Source: Betaproteobacteria bacterium
GTDB taxonomy: Bacteria > Pseudomonadota > Gammaproteobacteria > Burkholderiales > SG8-39
Assembly: GCA_016868105.1 (NCBI GenBank)
Contig: VGIA01000006.1
Coordinates: forward strand, 1 to 45,620
Direction: 5' to 3'
Length of the DNA stretch: 45,620 nucleotides
This document shows, in pieces, positions 1 through 9,939 of this stretch. A program made the translations under genes and the position numbers. The stretch's first letter is position 1. Each line of letters opens with the position of its first letter. A model generated the notes under the pieces. That model had not been told where the DNA came from. It did not search any database and saw nothing but the letters and a program-made list of their open reading frames with translations.

Positions 1-409
1 CGCCGTCAACGCCGCCGCGGCGCGCATTGGCGGCGATGCGCTGGCCCCGGCGCAGGCCGCGGCGTTCTGGGAGGGCGTGCGCGAGCAGTCGGAGGCGTTC
101 TTCGACGACGCGGCGCCGCTGTGGCGCTTGTCGCTGCCCTCGAGCGCGCCGGCGGTGCCGCTGCCCGGGCGGCAGATGCTCGAGTGGGGAGGCGCGCTGC
201 GCTGGTGGAAGACCGGCGCGACGGCGGCGCAGGTGCGGGACGCCGCCCAGCGCTCCGGTGGCAGCGCGACCCTGTTCCGGGGCGGCGACCGCGCCGGCGG
301 GGTGTTCCATCCGTTGTCGCCCGCGCTGGCGAAGCTGCACCGGGGCCTGAAGGCCGCGTTCGACCCCTCCGGGATACTCAGTCCCGGGAGGTTGTATGCA
401 CAACTCTAG
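1..409 (+). CDS. glcE: Glycolate oxidase FAD-binding subunit GlcE (C-terminal part)
   Basis: Only the last 135 or so codons are present; the gene begins before the window, in the frame that starts at base 2. GlcE is the smaller flavin subunit of glycolate oxidase, which oxidises glycolate to glyoxylate together with GlcD and GlcF. The visible end has the run FDPSGILSPGRLYAQL, the usual C-terminus of the FAD-linked oxidase family (vanillyl-alcohol oxidase type C-terminal domain). The complete glcF downstream supports the name. The stop is TAG at 407-409. In many relatives glcE and glcF touch or overlap, whereas here 197 bp separate them. Confidence 0.88.
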   Translation, partial: AVNAAAARIGGDALAPAQAAAFWEGVREQSEAFFDDAAPLWRLSLPSSAPAVPLPGRQMLEWGGALRWWKTGATAAQVRDAAQRSGGSATLFRGGDRAGGVFHPLSPALAKLHRGLKAAFDPSGILSPGRLYAQL

Positions 410-606
410 GTCGGATCGGGTCTTGGCGGGCTTTTGCCCCAACCTCGGCACCGCGGCCTTGGCCCGCCTCGCCAGCGCGGCGGCGTTCTGTGTCGGTTTA
501 GCGGCCGGCGCAGGGCGAACCTGAGCCAGCATGCAAGGTCCGCGCCGATGCCAAGCACCAGCACCCACAGCACCTGTTTCGTGCCAAAAGTACTATAGCC
601 ACGGCG

Positions 607-1827
607 ATGCAGACCACGCTTGCCGGGTTCATCCGCGACACGCACCAAGGCAGGGAGGCCGAGACGATCCTGCGCAAGTGCGTGCACTGCGGGTTCTGCA
701 ACGCGAGCTGCCCGACCTACCAGGTGCTGGGCGACGAGCTGGACGGGCCGCGCGGCCGGATCTACCTGGTCAAGCAGGTGCTGGAAGGCGCGGAGCCCAC
801 GGCGAAGACGCGCCTGCACCTGGATCGCTGCCTGACCTGCCTGTCCTGCGAGACCACCTGCCCCTCGGGGGTGCAGTACGGCCGGCTGCTCGACATCGGG
901 CGCGGCATCGTGGAGCGCAAGACCAGGCGCGGCATCGGCGAGCGCGCGCTGCGCGGGCTGCTTGCCTTTGTCCTGCCGCGCCGCGCGCTGTTCGGTTTCC
1001 TCCTCGGCCTTGGGCGCGCGTTCCGGCCGCTGCTGCCGGCGCCGCTGCGAGAAAAGGTTCACCCCCGCGGGACGGCCGCCGGCCCCTGGCCCGCGCCGCG
1101 CCATGCGCGGCGCCTGCTTGCGCTGGGCGGTTGCGTGCAGCCGGCGCTCGCCCCCGAGATCAACGCCGCTGCGGCGCGCGTGCTGGACCGCATCGGGATT
1201 TCCCTGGTCGAGGCCGGGGGCGCGGGCTGCTGTGGCGCGCTGCGCTTTCACCTCAACGATCACGAAGGCGGCAAGGCCGACATGCGCGCCCTGGTGGCGG
1301 CCTGGGCGCCGCAGCTCGAGGGCGGCGCCGAGGGGATCGCGTTCACCGCGAGCGGCTGTGGCGCGATGATTGCCGAGTACGGCCACCTCCTCGAAGGCGA
1401 GGCGGGCGCCTCGCGGGTCGCGGCGGCGGCGCGGGACATTTCCCAGCTGATCGAAGCGGAGGCTGAGGCCATCGGCCGCCTGCTGCCGGCCGGGCGCAAG
1501 CTGGGCCGCGTCGCCTTGCATTCGCCCTGCACGCTGCAGCACGGGCTGCGCATCAAGGGCACTGTGGAGAGGCTGCTCGAGCGGGCCGGCTACGAGCTCG
1601 CGCCGGTGCGCGACGCGCACCTGTGCTGCGGCTCGGCGGGGGCCTATTCGCTGCTGCAGCCCGGAATCTCCACCGAACTGCGCGGGCGCAAGCTGGCGGC
1701 GCTGGCCGAGGGCGAACCGGCGCAGATCGCCACCGCCAACATCGGCTGCCTGGCGCACCTGCAGGCCGGCACCACGACCCCGGTGCGGCACTGGATCCAA
1801 CTGCTGGAGGAGGCCCTGCGGCCGTAG
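607..1827 (+). CDS. glcF: Glycolate oxidase iron-sulfur subunit GlcF
   Basis: A 406-residue protein of normal length for GlcF, the electron-transfer subunit of glycolate oxidase, which passes electrons from the GlcD/GlcE flavoproteins to the membrane quinone pool. Two ferredoxin-type 4Fe-4S motifs are plain: C25-x2-C28-x2-C31-x3-C35-P and C75-x2-C78-x2-C81-x3-C85-P. Two cysteine-rich CCG-domain motifs follow, GAGCCGALRFH near residue 200 and LCCGSAGAYS near 342. The start MQTTLAGFIRDT matches the family N-terminus. There is no Shine-Dalgarno before the ATG; a weak TATAGC at 594-599 lies just upstream, so the mRNA leader may be very short. Confidence 0.96.
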   Translation: MQTTLAGFIRDTHQGREAETILRKCVHCGFCNASCPTYQVLGDELDGPRGRIYLVKQVLEGAEPTAKTRLHLDRCLTCLSCETTCPSGVQYGRLLDIGRGIVERKTRRGIGERALRGLLAFVLPRRALFGFLLGLGRAFRPLLPAPLREKVHPRGTAAGPWPAPRHARRLLALGGCVQPALAPEINAAAARVLDRIGISLVEAGGAGCCGALRFHLNDHEGGKADMRALVAAWAPQLEGGAEGIAFTASGCGAMIAEYGHLLEGEAGASRVAAAARDISQLIEAEAEAIGRLLPAGRKLGRVALHSPCTLQHGLRIKGTVERLLERAGYELAPVRDAHLCCGSAGAYSLLQPGISTELRGRKLAALAEGEPAQIATANIGCLAHLQAGTTTPVRHWIQLLEEALRP

Positions 1828-1921
1828 GCTGGCAGCTATGTACGCTTTCATCGCCTAAGGCCGCCCGGCCAAGGCCGATGCCCGACTGTTCTGAGGCCGC
1901 TGGCGGGGGTACAGTGCGCGC

Positions 1922-3676
1922 ATGGCCCACATCCTGCGGCTTGCCCGCTTCCTGGCTCCGTACCGGCTGAAGGTCGCCGCCGCGATGGCGGCGCTGGTGG
2001 TCGCGGCCGGCTGCGTGCTCGCGCTCGGCCAGGGGCTCAAGCTGGTGGTGGACGGGGGCTTTGGCAGCGGCAACCCGGAGACGCTGAACGCGGCCCTGGG
2101 CGCCGTGGTCGGCGTCGCGGCGCTGCTGTCGGCGGCGACCTGGGCCCGCTTCTACCTGATGATGACCACCGGCGAGCGGGTGGTGACCGACCTGCGGCGC
2201 GCGGTGTTCAGCCATCTGCTGGGGCTGGAGCCGGGCTATTTCGAGGCTGCGCGCGCCGGCGAGGTGATCTCGCGCCTGACCAACGACACCGCGCTGCTGC
2301 AGCAGGTGATCGGCTACGGGCTGTCGATGTTCGCCCGCAACCTGCTCATGATGCTGGGGGCGGCCGTGATGATGTTCGTGGTGAGCTGGAAGCTCGCCGC
2401 CTTCATCCTGCTCGGTATCCCGGCCACCCTGGTGCCGATCCTCCTGCTCGGGCGCCGGGTGCGCAGGCTGTCGCGCGACAACCAAGACCGCGTCGCCGAC
2501 GTTTCGGCCTATGTCGACGAGGCGGTGCACGAGATCCGCACCGTGCAGGCCTACGGGCACGAGGGCGAGGACCGGCGCGCCTTCGGCGCGCACGCCGAGT
2601 CCGCGTACCGCTCGGGGGTTGCCCGCATCGGGCAAAAGGCCTTCCTGATCGCCTCGGTGATGCTGATCGCGTTCTGCGCCGTGGGCCTGATCCTCTGGGC
2701 AGGCGGCCACGACGTGCTTGCCGGGCGCCTGAGCGCAGGGGAGCTCTCGGCGTTCGTGTTCTACGCCTTCGTGGTGGCGACCGGCGCCGGGACGGTCTCC
2801 GAGGTCTGGGGCGAATTGCAGCGCGCCGCCGGCGCCACCGAGCGGCTGATGGAGATCCTCCAGAGGCGCCCCTCGATCACCGCGCCGGCGCTGCCGGCGC
2901 CGCGCCCGCCGCATGTCGGGGTCGGTTTCGAAGCGGTGCGCTTCGCCTACCCGGCGCGGCCCGGTGCGCCCGCGCTGGAGGGCTTCTCGCTCACCGTGTC
3001 GCAGGGCGAGCGCGTGGCGCTGGTCGGTCCCTCGGGCGCGGGCAAGACCACCGTGCTCGCGCTGCTGCTGCGTTTCTACGACCCGCAGGCGGGCGCGGTG
3101 CGCATCGGCGGCATCGACCTGCGCGAATTCGACCCCGCCGCGCTGCGGCGCCTGATCGCGGTGGTGCCGCAGGATCCGGTGGTGTTCGCCGCCACGGTGC
3201 TGGAGAACGTGCGCTACGGCCGGCCGCAGGCGACCCGGCAGGAGGTCGAGCGCGCCTGCGAGCAGGCCTTCGCGCTGGAGTTCATCCACCGCCTGCCGCA
3301 GGGGCTGGACACGGTGCTGGGCGAGCGCGGCGTCACGCTCTCCGGCGGCCAGCGCCAGCGCCTGTCCATCGCGCGCGCGCTGCTCGCCGACCGCCCGATC
3401 CTGCTCTTGGACGAGGCCACCAGTTCGCTCGATGCCGCGAGCGAGCGCATGGTGCAGCAGGCGCTGGAGGCACTGGAGCGCGGCCGCACCAGCCTTGTCA
3501 TCGCGCATCGCCTGGCCACGGTGCAGCACGCCGACCGCATCGTGGTCATGGACCGCGGCCGCATCCTCGCCCAGGGCACCCACGCCGAGCTGATGCGCCA
3601 GGGCGGGCTCTACGCGAACCTGGCCGGGCTGCAGTTCCTCGGCACGGGGACGGTTGTGCAAGAGCGGGCGGCATGA
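1922..3676 (+). CDS. MsbA-like ABC half-transporter (fused permease and ATPase)
   Basis: A 584-residue ABC exporter half-transporter that would act as a homodimer in the inner membrane. Residues 1 to about 310 hold the six-helix transmembrane domain. The ATPase domain follows with Walker A GPSGAGKTT near 368, the signature LSGGQRQR near 472 and Walker B ILLLDEATSSLD near 493. It resembles the MsbA-related ABCB group that is common in Proteobacteria, so export of a lipid or other hydrophobic compound is likely, but the substrate cannot be read from sequence. The stop overlaps the next gene (ATGA at 3673-3676). No Shine-Dalgarno precedes the ATG; TACAGT at 1910-1915 would place transcription start on the ATG itself. 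Confidence 0.93.
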   Translation: MAHILRLARFLAPYRLKVAAAMAALVVAAGCVLALGQGLKLVVDGGFGSGNPETLNAALGAVVGVAALLSAATWARFYLMMTTGERVVTDLRRAVFSHLLGLEPGYFEAARAGEVISRLTNDTALLQQVIGYGLSMFARNLLMMLGAAVMMFVVSWKLAAFILLGIPATLVPILLLGRRVRRLSRDNQDRVADVSAYVDEAVHEIRTVQAYGHEGEDRRAFGAHAESAYRSGVARIGQKAFLIASVMLIAFCAVGLILWAGGHDVLAGRLSAGELSAFVFYAFVVATGAGTVSEVWGELQRAAGATERLMEILQRRPSITAPALPAPRPPHVGVGFEAVRFAYPARPGAPALEGFSLTVSQGERVALVGPSGAGKTTVLALLLRFYDPQAGAVRIGGIDLREFDPAALRRLIAVVPQDPVVFAATVLENVRYGRPQATRQEVERACEQAFALEFIHRLPQGLDTVLGERGVTLSGGQRQRLSIARALLADRPILLLDEATSSLDAASERMVQQALEALERGRTSLVIAHRLATVQHADRIVVMDRGRILAQGTHAELMRQGGLYANLAGLQFLGTGTVVQERAA

Positions 3677-5160
3677 GGCTGATTGCGCTCGCCCTCGCAC
3701 TGCTCGCCGTCACGGCTCAGGCGCAGGGGCTGCAGGTCGGCTCCAAGCGCTTCACCGAGTCCTACATCCTGGGCGAGCTGCTGATCCGTACCGCCGGAAC
3801 CGGAACCCACCGCCAGGGCCTGGGCAACACCGGCATCGTGTTCGCCGCGCTCAAGGCGGGGTCCATCGACCTGTATCCTGAATACACCGGCACCATCGCG
3901 CGCGAACTGCTTAAGCTGGAGGGCAGGGCGACGCTGGAGGACCTGAACCGGGGCCTGGCGCCGATGGGCTTCGGGGTCGCGGTGCCGCTGGGGTTCAACA
4001 ACAGCTACGCGCTGGCGATGCGCGAGGAGCGCGCGCAGGCCCTCGGGATCCGCAAGCTCTCGGACCTGGCGAAGCACCCGGATCTGAAGCTCGGCCTGTC
4101 GCAGGAGTTCATCGGCCGCGCCGACGGCTGGCCGGGGCTGAAGGCGGCCTACGCGCTGCCGCACCGCGCCCCGCAGGGCCTGGACCATGGCCTCGCCTAC
4201 GAGGCGATCGCGGCGGCGAAGATCGACGTCATGGACATCTACACCACCGACGCCAAGATCGAGCGCTTCCAGCTGCGCGCGCTGGAGGACGACCGCGGCT
4301 TCTTCCCGCGCTACGAGGCGGTGTTGCTGTACCGGCTGGAGGTTCCCACGCGCTTTCCGGAGGCCTGGGCGAAGCTGCAGAAGCTGGACGGGCGCATCGA
4401 CGAGCGGACCATGATCCGCATGAACGCGGCCGCGGAGCTGCAGGGCAAGAGCTTCGCGCAAGCCGCGGCGCTGCTGGATCCGGGTGCGGCCCCGGCGAAA
4501 CCCTCGCAACGCTCGTTCCTGGCCGCGCTGTTGGGCGCGGATTTCCTGCGCCTCACCTGGCAGCACCTGGTGCTGGTGTTCGTGTCGCTGGCCGGGAGCA
4601 TCGTGGTGGGAATCCCGCTCGGGATCCTGGCCGCCAAGGTGCAGTGGGCGGAGCAGCCGACCCTGGGCGCGGTGGGCGTGATCCAGACCATCCCCGCGCT
4701 CGCGCTGCTCGTCTTTCTGATTGCGCTCATGGGCACGATCGGCACCGGGCCGGCGCTGGTGGCGCTGTTCCTGTACGCGCTGCTGCCCATCGTGCGCGGG
4801 ACCCACAGCGGGCTGTTGGCCGTGGGCCAGGGCATGCGGCAGGCCGCCATGGCGCTGGGGCTGCCGGCCGCGGAGCGCATGCGGTGCGTCGAGCTGCCGC
4901 TGGCGCTGCCCTCGATTCTCTCCGGCATCAAGGTTTCCGCCGTGATCAACGTCGGCACTGCGACCATCGCCGCCTTCGTCGGCGCGGGCGGCTACGGCGA
5001 GCGCATCGTCTCGGGCCTGGCGCTGAACGACAACGCCCTGATGCTGGCCGGCGCAGTGCCGGCGGCGGCGCTGGCGCTCGCCGTGCAGTGGGGCTTCGAG
5101 CGCGGCGAGCGGCGCTGGGGGTGGCGGGCGCGGGCCGATGTAACCGATCGGTTACATTGA
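3673..5160 (+). CDS. Osmoprotectant-type ABC transporter: binding protein fused to permease
   Basis: A 495-residue fusion. Residues 1-18 look like a signal peptide. Residues about 20-265 form an OpuAC/OsmF-type substrate-binding domain with the family motifs VGSKRFTESYILGELL, GLGNTGIVFAALKAGSIDLY and PEYTGT. Residues about 290-480 are an OpuBB-type permease with the ABC inner-membrane loop around AAMALGLPAAERMRCVELPLA. Known relatives import glycine betaine, choline or other quaternary amines. The gene overlaps the upstream ABC exporter by 4 bp, but that exporter has its own membrane domain and is not the expected OpuBA-type ATPase. No such ATPase lies in the window. The gene ends in a perfect 20-bp palindrome. 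Confidence 0.88.
   Translation: MRLIALALALLAVTAQAQGLQVGSKRFTESYILGELLIRTAGTGTHRQGLGNTGIVFAALKAGSIDLYPEYTGTIARELLKLEGRATLEDLNRGLAPMGFGVAVPLGFNNSYALAMREERAQALGIRKLSDLAKHPDLKLGLSQEFIGRADGWPGLKAAYALPHRAPQGLDHGLAYEAIAAAKIDVMDIYTTDAKIERFQLRALEDDRGFFPRYEAVLLYRLEVPTRFPEAWAKLQKLDGRIDERTMIRMNAAAELQGKSFAQAAALLDPGAAPAKPSQRSFLAALLGADFLRLTWQHLVLVFVSLAGSIVVGIPLGILAAKVQWAEQPTLGAVGVIQTIPALALLVFLIALMGTIGTGPALVALFLYALLPIVRGTHSGLLAVGQGMRQAAMALGLPAAERMRCVELPLALPSILSGIKVSAVINVGTATIAAFVGAGGYGERIVSGLALNDNALMLAGAVPAAALALAVQWGFERGERRWGWRARADVTDRLH
5138..5157. promoter_or_regulatory. 20-bp perfect palindrome, candidate operator
   Basis: The half-site ATGTAACCGA is followed directly by its exact reverse complement. The site covers the last codons of the fused transporter gene, one base before its TGA, and lies 112 bp upstream of pntAA. 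There is no unpaired loop beyond the central GATC and no T-run follows, so it looks like a binding site for a dimeric repressor (TetR-family sites often look like this) rather than a terminator. No matching regulator is in the window. Confidence 0.5.
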
Positions 5161-5237
5161 CCGGCCCCCGGGGGCGCGATCGCCCCGGCCTTGGCCAGCC
5201 GCGGGCGTTTCCGGCCGGCCGCGCCGCAACTGTGACG

Positions 5238-5243
5238 TAAAAT
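5238..5243 (+). promoter_or_regulatory. Candidate -10 box for pntAA
   Basis: TAAAAT lies 26 bp before the pntAA ATG, with a Shine-Dalgarno (AGGGAG) in between. I see no good -35 box at the right spacing. This is the only -10-like element in the 108-bp gap. Confidence 0.35.
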
Positions 5244-5268
5244 CCCGCCTCCTAGGGAGTACTTCCAG

Positions 5269-6393
<1,125 letters not shown>

Positions 6394-6395
6394 CC

Positions 6396-6692
6396 ATGGG
6401 TGGAACCGTAGATCCGACCGTCCTCAACATCGTGGTGTTCGTGCTGGCGGTGTTCGTCGGCTACCACGTGATCTGGAACGTCACCCCGGCGCTGCACACG
6501 CCGCTCATGAGCGTCACCAACGCCATCTCCTCGGTGATCATCGTCGGCGCCATCCTCGCCGCAGCGCCGATGGAGACCGATTTCGGCACCGTGCTGGGCC
6601 TGGTCGCGGTGGGCCTGGCGGCGGTGAACGTCGCCGGCGGCTTCATGGTGACGCAGCGCATGCTGGACATGTTCCGCAAGAAGCAGAAATGA
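6396..6692 (+). CDS. pntAB: NAD(P) transhydrogenase subunit alpha part 2 (PntAB)
   Basis: A 98-residue membrane protein, the first part of the dII membrane domain of transhydrogenase. It has three hydrophobic helices and the family run [20 protein letters not shown] near residue 28. I start it at the ATG two bases after the pntAA stop ([11 protein letters not shown]), which fits the family; the reading frame is open further upstream but only inside pntAA. It is needed for proton passage together with PntB. Its TGA overlaps the ATG of pntB. Confidence 0.95.
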   Translation: MGGTVDPTVLNIVVFVLAVFVGYHVIWNVTPALHTPLMSVTNAISSVIIVGAILAAAPMETDFGTVLGLVAVGLAAVNVAGGFMVTQRMLDMFRKKQK

Positions 6693-8092
6693 GCGCCAAC
6701 CAGCTCACGCTGTGGTACCTGGCGGCGAGCGTTCTCTTCATCCTCGCGCTGAAGGGCCTGTCCTCGCCCACCACGGCGCGGCGCGGCAACCTGTTCGGCA
6801 TGATCGGCATGGGCATCGCGGTGCTGGTGACCCTCGCGGTGGTGGCGCGCGGCAACGTTGCCGGCATCCTGCTGGCGATGCTGATCGGCGGCGCGGTGGG
6901 CGCCTTCGTCGCGCGCAGGGTCGAGATGACGCAGATGCCCGAGCTGGTCGCCGCCATGCACTCGCTGGTGGGCATGGCCGCGGTGCTGATCGCGGTCGCG
7001 GCGGTGAACAACCCCGGCGCCTTCGGCGTCGCCGACCCGCTGCCCATGGGCAACAAGCTGGAGCTGTTCATCGGCACCTTCGTCGGCGCCATCACCTTCT
7101 CGGGCTCGGTGATCGCCTTCGGCAAGCTGGCCGGCCTGGGCAGGACCTTCCGCCTGTTCTCCTCGGCGCCGATCGTGTTTCCCGGCCAGCACTGGGTCAA
7201 CCTCGCCATCGGCCTGGTGATGATCGGCTTCGGCGTCGCGTTTTTCCTGTCGCCGGACGAGAACTGGACCGCGTTCATCATGATGACCGGCCTCGCCTTC
7301 ATGCTGGGCGTCCTGATCATCATCCCGATCGGCGGCGCCGACATGCCGGTGGTGATCTCGATGCTGAACAGCTACTCGGGCTGGGCCGCGGCCGGCATCG
7401 GCTTCTCGCTCAACAACTCGATGCTGATCGTCGCCGGGTCGCTGGTCGGGTCCTCGGGCGCGATCCTGTCCTACATCATGTGCAGGGCGATGAACCGCTC
7501 GTTCATTTCCGTGATCCTGGGCGGGTTTGGGGCGGCCGAAGGATCGGCCGCGGGCGCTGCCGGGGAGAAGACGGTGAAGTCCGGTTCCGCCGAGGACGCC
7601 TCGTTCCTGATGCAGAACGCCGAGAGCGTGGTCATCGTTCCGGGCTACGGCCTGGCGGTGGCGCGCGCGCAGCACGCGGTGAAGGAAATGGCGCAGATGC
7701 TGCGCGAGAAGGGCATCAACGTGCGCTTCGCGATCCATCCGGTGGCCGGCCGCATGCCCGGACACATGAACGTGCTGCTGGCGGAGGCCGAGGTGCCCTA
7801 CGAGCAGGTGTTCGAGATGGAGGACATCAACGGCGAGATGGGCACCACCGACGTGGTGCTGGTGCTGGGGGCCAACGACGTCGTGAATCCCCTGGCCTAC
7901 GAGAAGGGCAGCCCGATCTACGGCATGCCGATCATCGACGTGCACAAGGCGCGCACCATCCTCGTCAACAAGCGCAGCATGGCCGCGGGCTACGCCGGCC
8001 TCGACAACCCGCTTTTCTACATGGATCGCACCATGATGGTGTTCGGCGACGCGAAGAAGGTGGTCGAGGACATCGTCAAGTCGCTGCACTGA
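6689..8092 (+). CDS. pntB: NAD(P) transhydrogenase subunit beta (PntB)
   Basis: A 467-residue protein of standard length with about eight transmembrane helices followed by the NADP(H)-binding domain dIII. Visible markers are [20 protein letters not shown] near residue 212, [18 protein letters not shown] near 317 (NADP-binding loop) and [16 protein letters not shown] near 390. It begins with a 4-bp overlap with pntAB, so the three pnt genes are surely co-translated. The complex mainly makes NADPH when proton motive force is high. Confidence 0.97.
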   Translation: MSANQLTLWYLAASVLFILALKGLSSPTTARRGNLFGMIGMGIAVLVTLAVVARGNVAGILLAMLIGGAVGAFVARRVEMTQMPELVAAMHSLVGMAAVLIAVAAVNNPGAFGVADPLPMGNKLELFIGTFVGAITFSGSVIAFGKLAGLGRTFRLFSSAPIVFPGQHWVNLAIGLVMIGFGVAFFLSPDENWTAFIMMTGLAFMLGVLIIIPIGGADMPVVISMLNSYSGWAAAGIGFSLNNSMLIVAGSLVGSSGAILSYIMCRAMNRSFISVILGGFGAAEGSAAGAAGEKTVKSGSAEDASFLMQNAESVVIVPGYGLAVARAQHAVKEMAQMLREKGINVRFAIHPVAGRMPGHMNVLLAEAEVPYEQVFEMEDINGEMGTTDVVLVLGANDVVNPLAYEKGSPIYGMPIIDVHKARTILVNKRSMAAGYAGLDNPLFYMDRTMMVFGDAKKVVEDIVKSLH

Positions 8093-8125
8093 GCGCACCG
8101 CCGCGGGGAAACTCGCGGGCGGCGC
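8093..8125 (+). terminator. Strong GC hairpin after pntB, possible terminator
   Basis: GCGC-A-CCGCCGCG is followed by a short loop around GGGAAACT and then CGCGGGCGGCGC, giving about 12 pairs with one bulge. There is no immediate T-run; a T-rich patch (CTTTCTTTCC) comes only 10-20 bp later. It could end pnt transcription or act as an mRNA-stabilising hairpin. Confidence 0.35.
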
Positions 8126-8156
8126 AGGCATCCAACTTTCTTTCCGGGAGGTGCCC

Positions 8157-9071
8157 ATGACGCATTGGCTGGACGCGCTGCGCGAGCAGCTGCACGGCGG
8201 CTGGGGCCCGGGCCTGCGCTCGACGCTCAACGTTCTCATCATCCTCGCCGCGGCGTGGATTGCGATGGTGGCGCTGCGCCGCGGCATCCGCCAGTTCCGC
8301 AGCTACATGGAGCGGCGCAGCGACGCCGAGGTCATCAAGCGCGTGGGCACGCTGGCGCGGGCCTTCCGCTACATCGGCACCGTGGTGATCGCCATCGTGG
8401 CCGCGATGCTGGTGATGAACGAGCTGGGCATCTCCATCGCGCCGGTGCTCGCCACCGCCGGCGTGGCCGGCATCGCCATCGGCTTTGGCGCGCAGAGCCT
8501 GGTGAAGGACTACTTCGCGGGCCTGTTCATCCTGATCGAAGACCAGATCCGGCAGGGCGACGTGGTGCAGATCGCGGGCGTCGGCGGCCTGGTGGAGGAG
8601 GTGACCCTGCGCCACGTGCGCCTGCGCGATTTCGAGGGCCACGTCCACTTCGTCCCGAACGGCGAGATCAAGATCGTCACCAACCGCACGCGCGACTTCG
8701 CCCAGGCGGTGATCGAAGTCGGGGTAGCGTACCGCGAGGACACCGACGAGGCCCTCGCGGTGATGCGCGAAGTGGGCGAGGCGATGCGCGCCGACCCGGA
8801 CTGGGCGCCGCGCCTGGCCGCGGACCTGGAGATCATCGGCGTCGAGCGCTGGGCGGACTCGGCGGTGATCCTGCGCGGCCGCTTCAAGGTCGTGCCGCCG
8901 ATCGAGCAGTGGAACGTGCGGCGCGAGTTCCTGCGCCGGCTGAAGAAGGCCTACGACGCGCGCGGCATCGAGATTCCCTTCCCGCACCTGACGCTCTACC
9001 CGGGCACGGCGAAGGACGGCGGCGCGCCGGCGCTGCAGGTGCGCACGCTGCGGGACCCCGGGGACGCTTGA
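8157..9071 (+). CDS. Small-conductance mechanosensitive channel (MscS family)
   Basis: A 304-residue inner-membrane channel that opens under membrane tension to release solutes on hypo-osmotic shock. There are three hydrophobic helices, the last being the glycine/alanine-rich pore helix near residues 90-125 (LATAGVAGIAIGFGAQSLVK). The MscS beta domain follows (QGDVVQIAGVGGLVEEV, then VPNGEI). I chose the ATG at 8157 over the in-frame GTG at 8151, because the Shine-Dalgarno GGGAGG (8146-8151) is correctly spaced only for the ATG. It sits between pnt and mrp on the same strand. Confidence 0.94.
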   Translation: MTHWLDALREQLHGGWGPGLRSTLNVLIILAAAWIAMVALRRGIRQFRSYMERRSDAEVIKRVGTLARAFRYIGTVVIAIVAAMLVMNELGISIAPVLATAGVAGIAIGFGAQSLVKDYFAGLFILIEDQIRQGDVVQIAGVGGLVEEVTLRHVRLRDFEGHVHFVPNGEIKIVTNRTRDFAQAVIEVGVAYREDTDEALAVMREVGEAMRADPDWAPRLAADLEIIGVERWADSAVILRGRFKVVPPIEQWNVRREFLRRLKKAYDARGIEIPFPHLTLYPGTAKDGGAPALQVRTLRDPGDA

Positions 9072-9119
9072 GCGCGGTCCTCCTGGAGGCCCTGTTCTTC
9101 CTGCCCGGCCGGTGCCCGA

Positions 9120-9149
9120 TTGTCGCTGCGTCATAAGTGCGGCTAGAAT
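9120..9149 (+). promoter_or_regulatory. Sigma-70-like promoter of the mrp operon
   Basis: TTGTCG (9120-9125), an 18-bp spacer and TAGAAT (9144-9149). Transcription would start near 9156, about 26 bp before the first mrp gene. This is the only convincing promoter before a run of ten tightly linked genes. Confidence 0.55.
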
Positions 9150-9181
9150 CGCCGCGACGCAACACCGGGCGCACCACGATC

Positions 9182-9658
9182 ATGCTGCAGGTCGCGATAC
9201 TGACCATCCTTCTGTACGCCTTCTGGGTGCTGATGTCGGGATTCTTCACCCCGTTCCTGCTCGCGGCGGGCTTCGGCTGCGCGCTGCTGGTGGCGTGGCT
9301 CGCGCATCGCATGGAGGTCGTGGACCGCGAAGGGCATCCGTTCCACCTCACCTGGGCCGCGCTCGCCTACTGGCCCTGGCTGGTGAAGGAGATCCTCAAG
9401 TCCGCGATCGACGTCGCGCGCGTGATCCTGGATCCGGCCTTGCCGGCGACGCCGACCGTGGTCCGCTTCCGGCCGCGGCAGAGGTCCGTGGTCGGACTGG
9501 TGACGCACGCGAATTCGATCACGCTGACCCCGGGCACGCTCTCGATCGAGGTGGGGCGGGACGAGTTCATGGTCCACGCCTTCACGCGTGAAGGCGCCGC
9601 CGCGACCGTGGACAGCGACATGGACCGGCGCGTGGAACGATTTGAAGGCAGCGCCTGA
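9182..9658 (+). CDS. mrpE: Monovalent cation/H+ antiporter subunit E (MrpE/MnhE/MbhA-like)
   Basis: A 158-residue subunit of the Mrp-type Na+(K+)/H+ antiporter complex. The N-terminal 50 residues are hydrophobic helices. The cytosolic part has the MrpE signature (YWPWLVKEILKSAIDVARVI, then TLTPGTLSIEV). I start it at the ATG at 9182 (MLQVAILTILLYAFWVL), because an upstream in-frame GTG at 9137 would add a charged stretch and fall inside the promoter. It is the first gene of a chain of stop/start overlaps that runs to 16446. Confidence 0.93.
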   Translation: MLQVAILTILLYAFWVLMSGFFTPFLLAAGFGCALLVAWLAHRMEVVDREGHPFHLTWAALAYWPWLVKEILKSAIDVARVILDPALPATPTVVRFRPRQRSVVGLVTHANSITLTPGTLSIEVGRDEFMVHAFTREGAAATVDSDMDRRVERFEGSA

Positions 9659-9939
9659 TGTTCGCCGTGGCCGCGGTCGCGCTGCTGGTGGCGCTTGGCC
9701 TGGCGCTCGTGCGCGCCGTCGGCGGTCCGACCGTTTTTGATCGCGCGCTGGCGGGCAATGCGATCGGCACGCTCGCGCTGCTGATGCTCGCGGTGCTGGG
9801 GTTCCTCACCGGCCGGCCGGAGTTCCTCGACCTCGCGATCCTCTACGGCCTTTTGAACATCGTCGGCACCATCGCGGTGCTGAAGTTCTTCCGCTTCGGC
9901 AACCTCGGCGATCCAGGCGAAGAGGAGGCCGGGCGATGA
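9658..9939 (+). CDS. mrpF: Cation/H+ antiporter subunit F (MrpF/MbhB-like)
   Basis: A 93-residue, three-helix membrane protein. The run VRAVGGPTVFDRALAGNAIGT is typical of MrpF, as are FLDLAILYGLLNIVGTIAVLKFF at the end of the third helix and its order between E and G. It starts on a base shared with the mrpE stop (TGATG) and its own stop overlaps mrpG (ATGA). It is needed for assembly of the whole complex; no separate activity is known. Confidence 0.92.
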   Translation: MFAVAAVALLVALGLALVRAVGGPTVFDRALAGNAIGTLALLMLAVLGFLTGRPEFLDLAILYGLLNIVGTIAVLKFFRFGNLGDPGEEEAGR

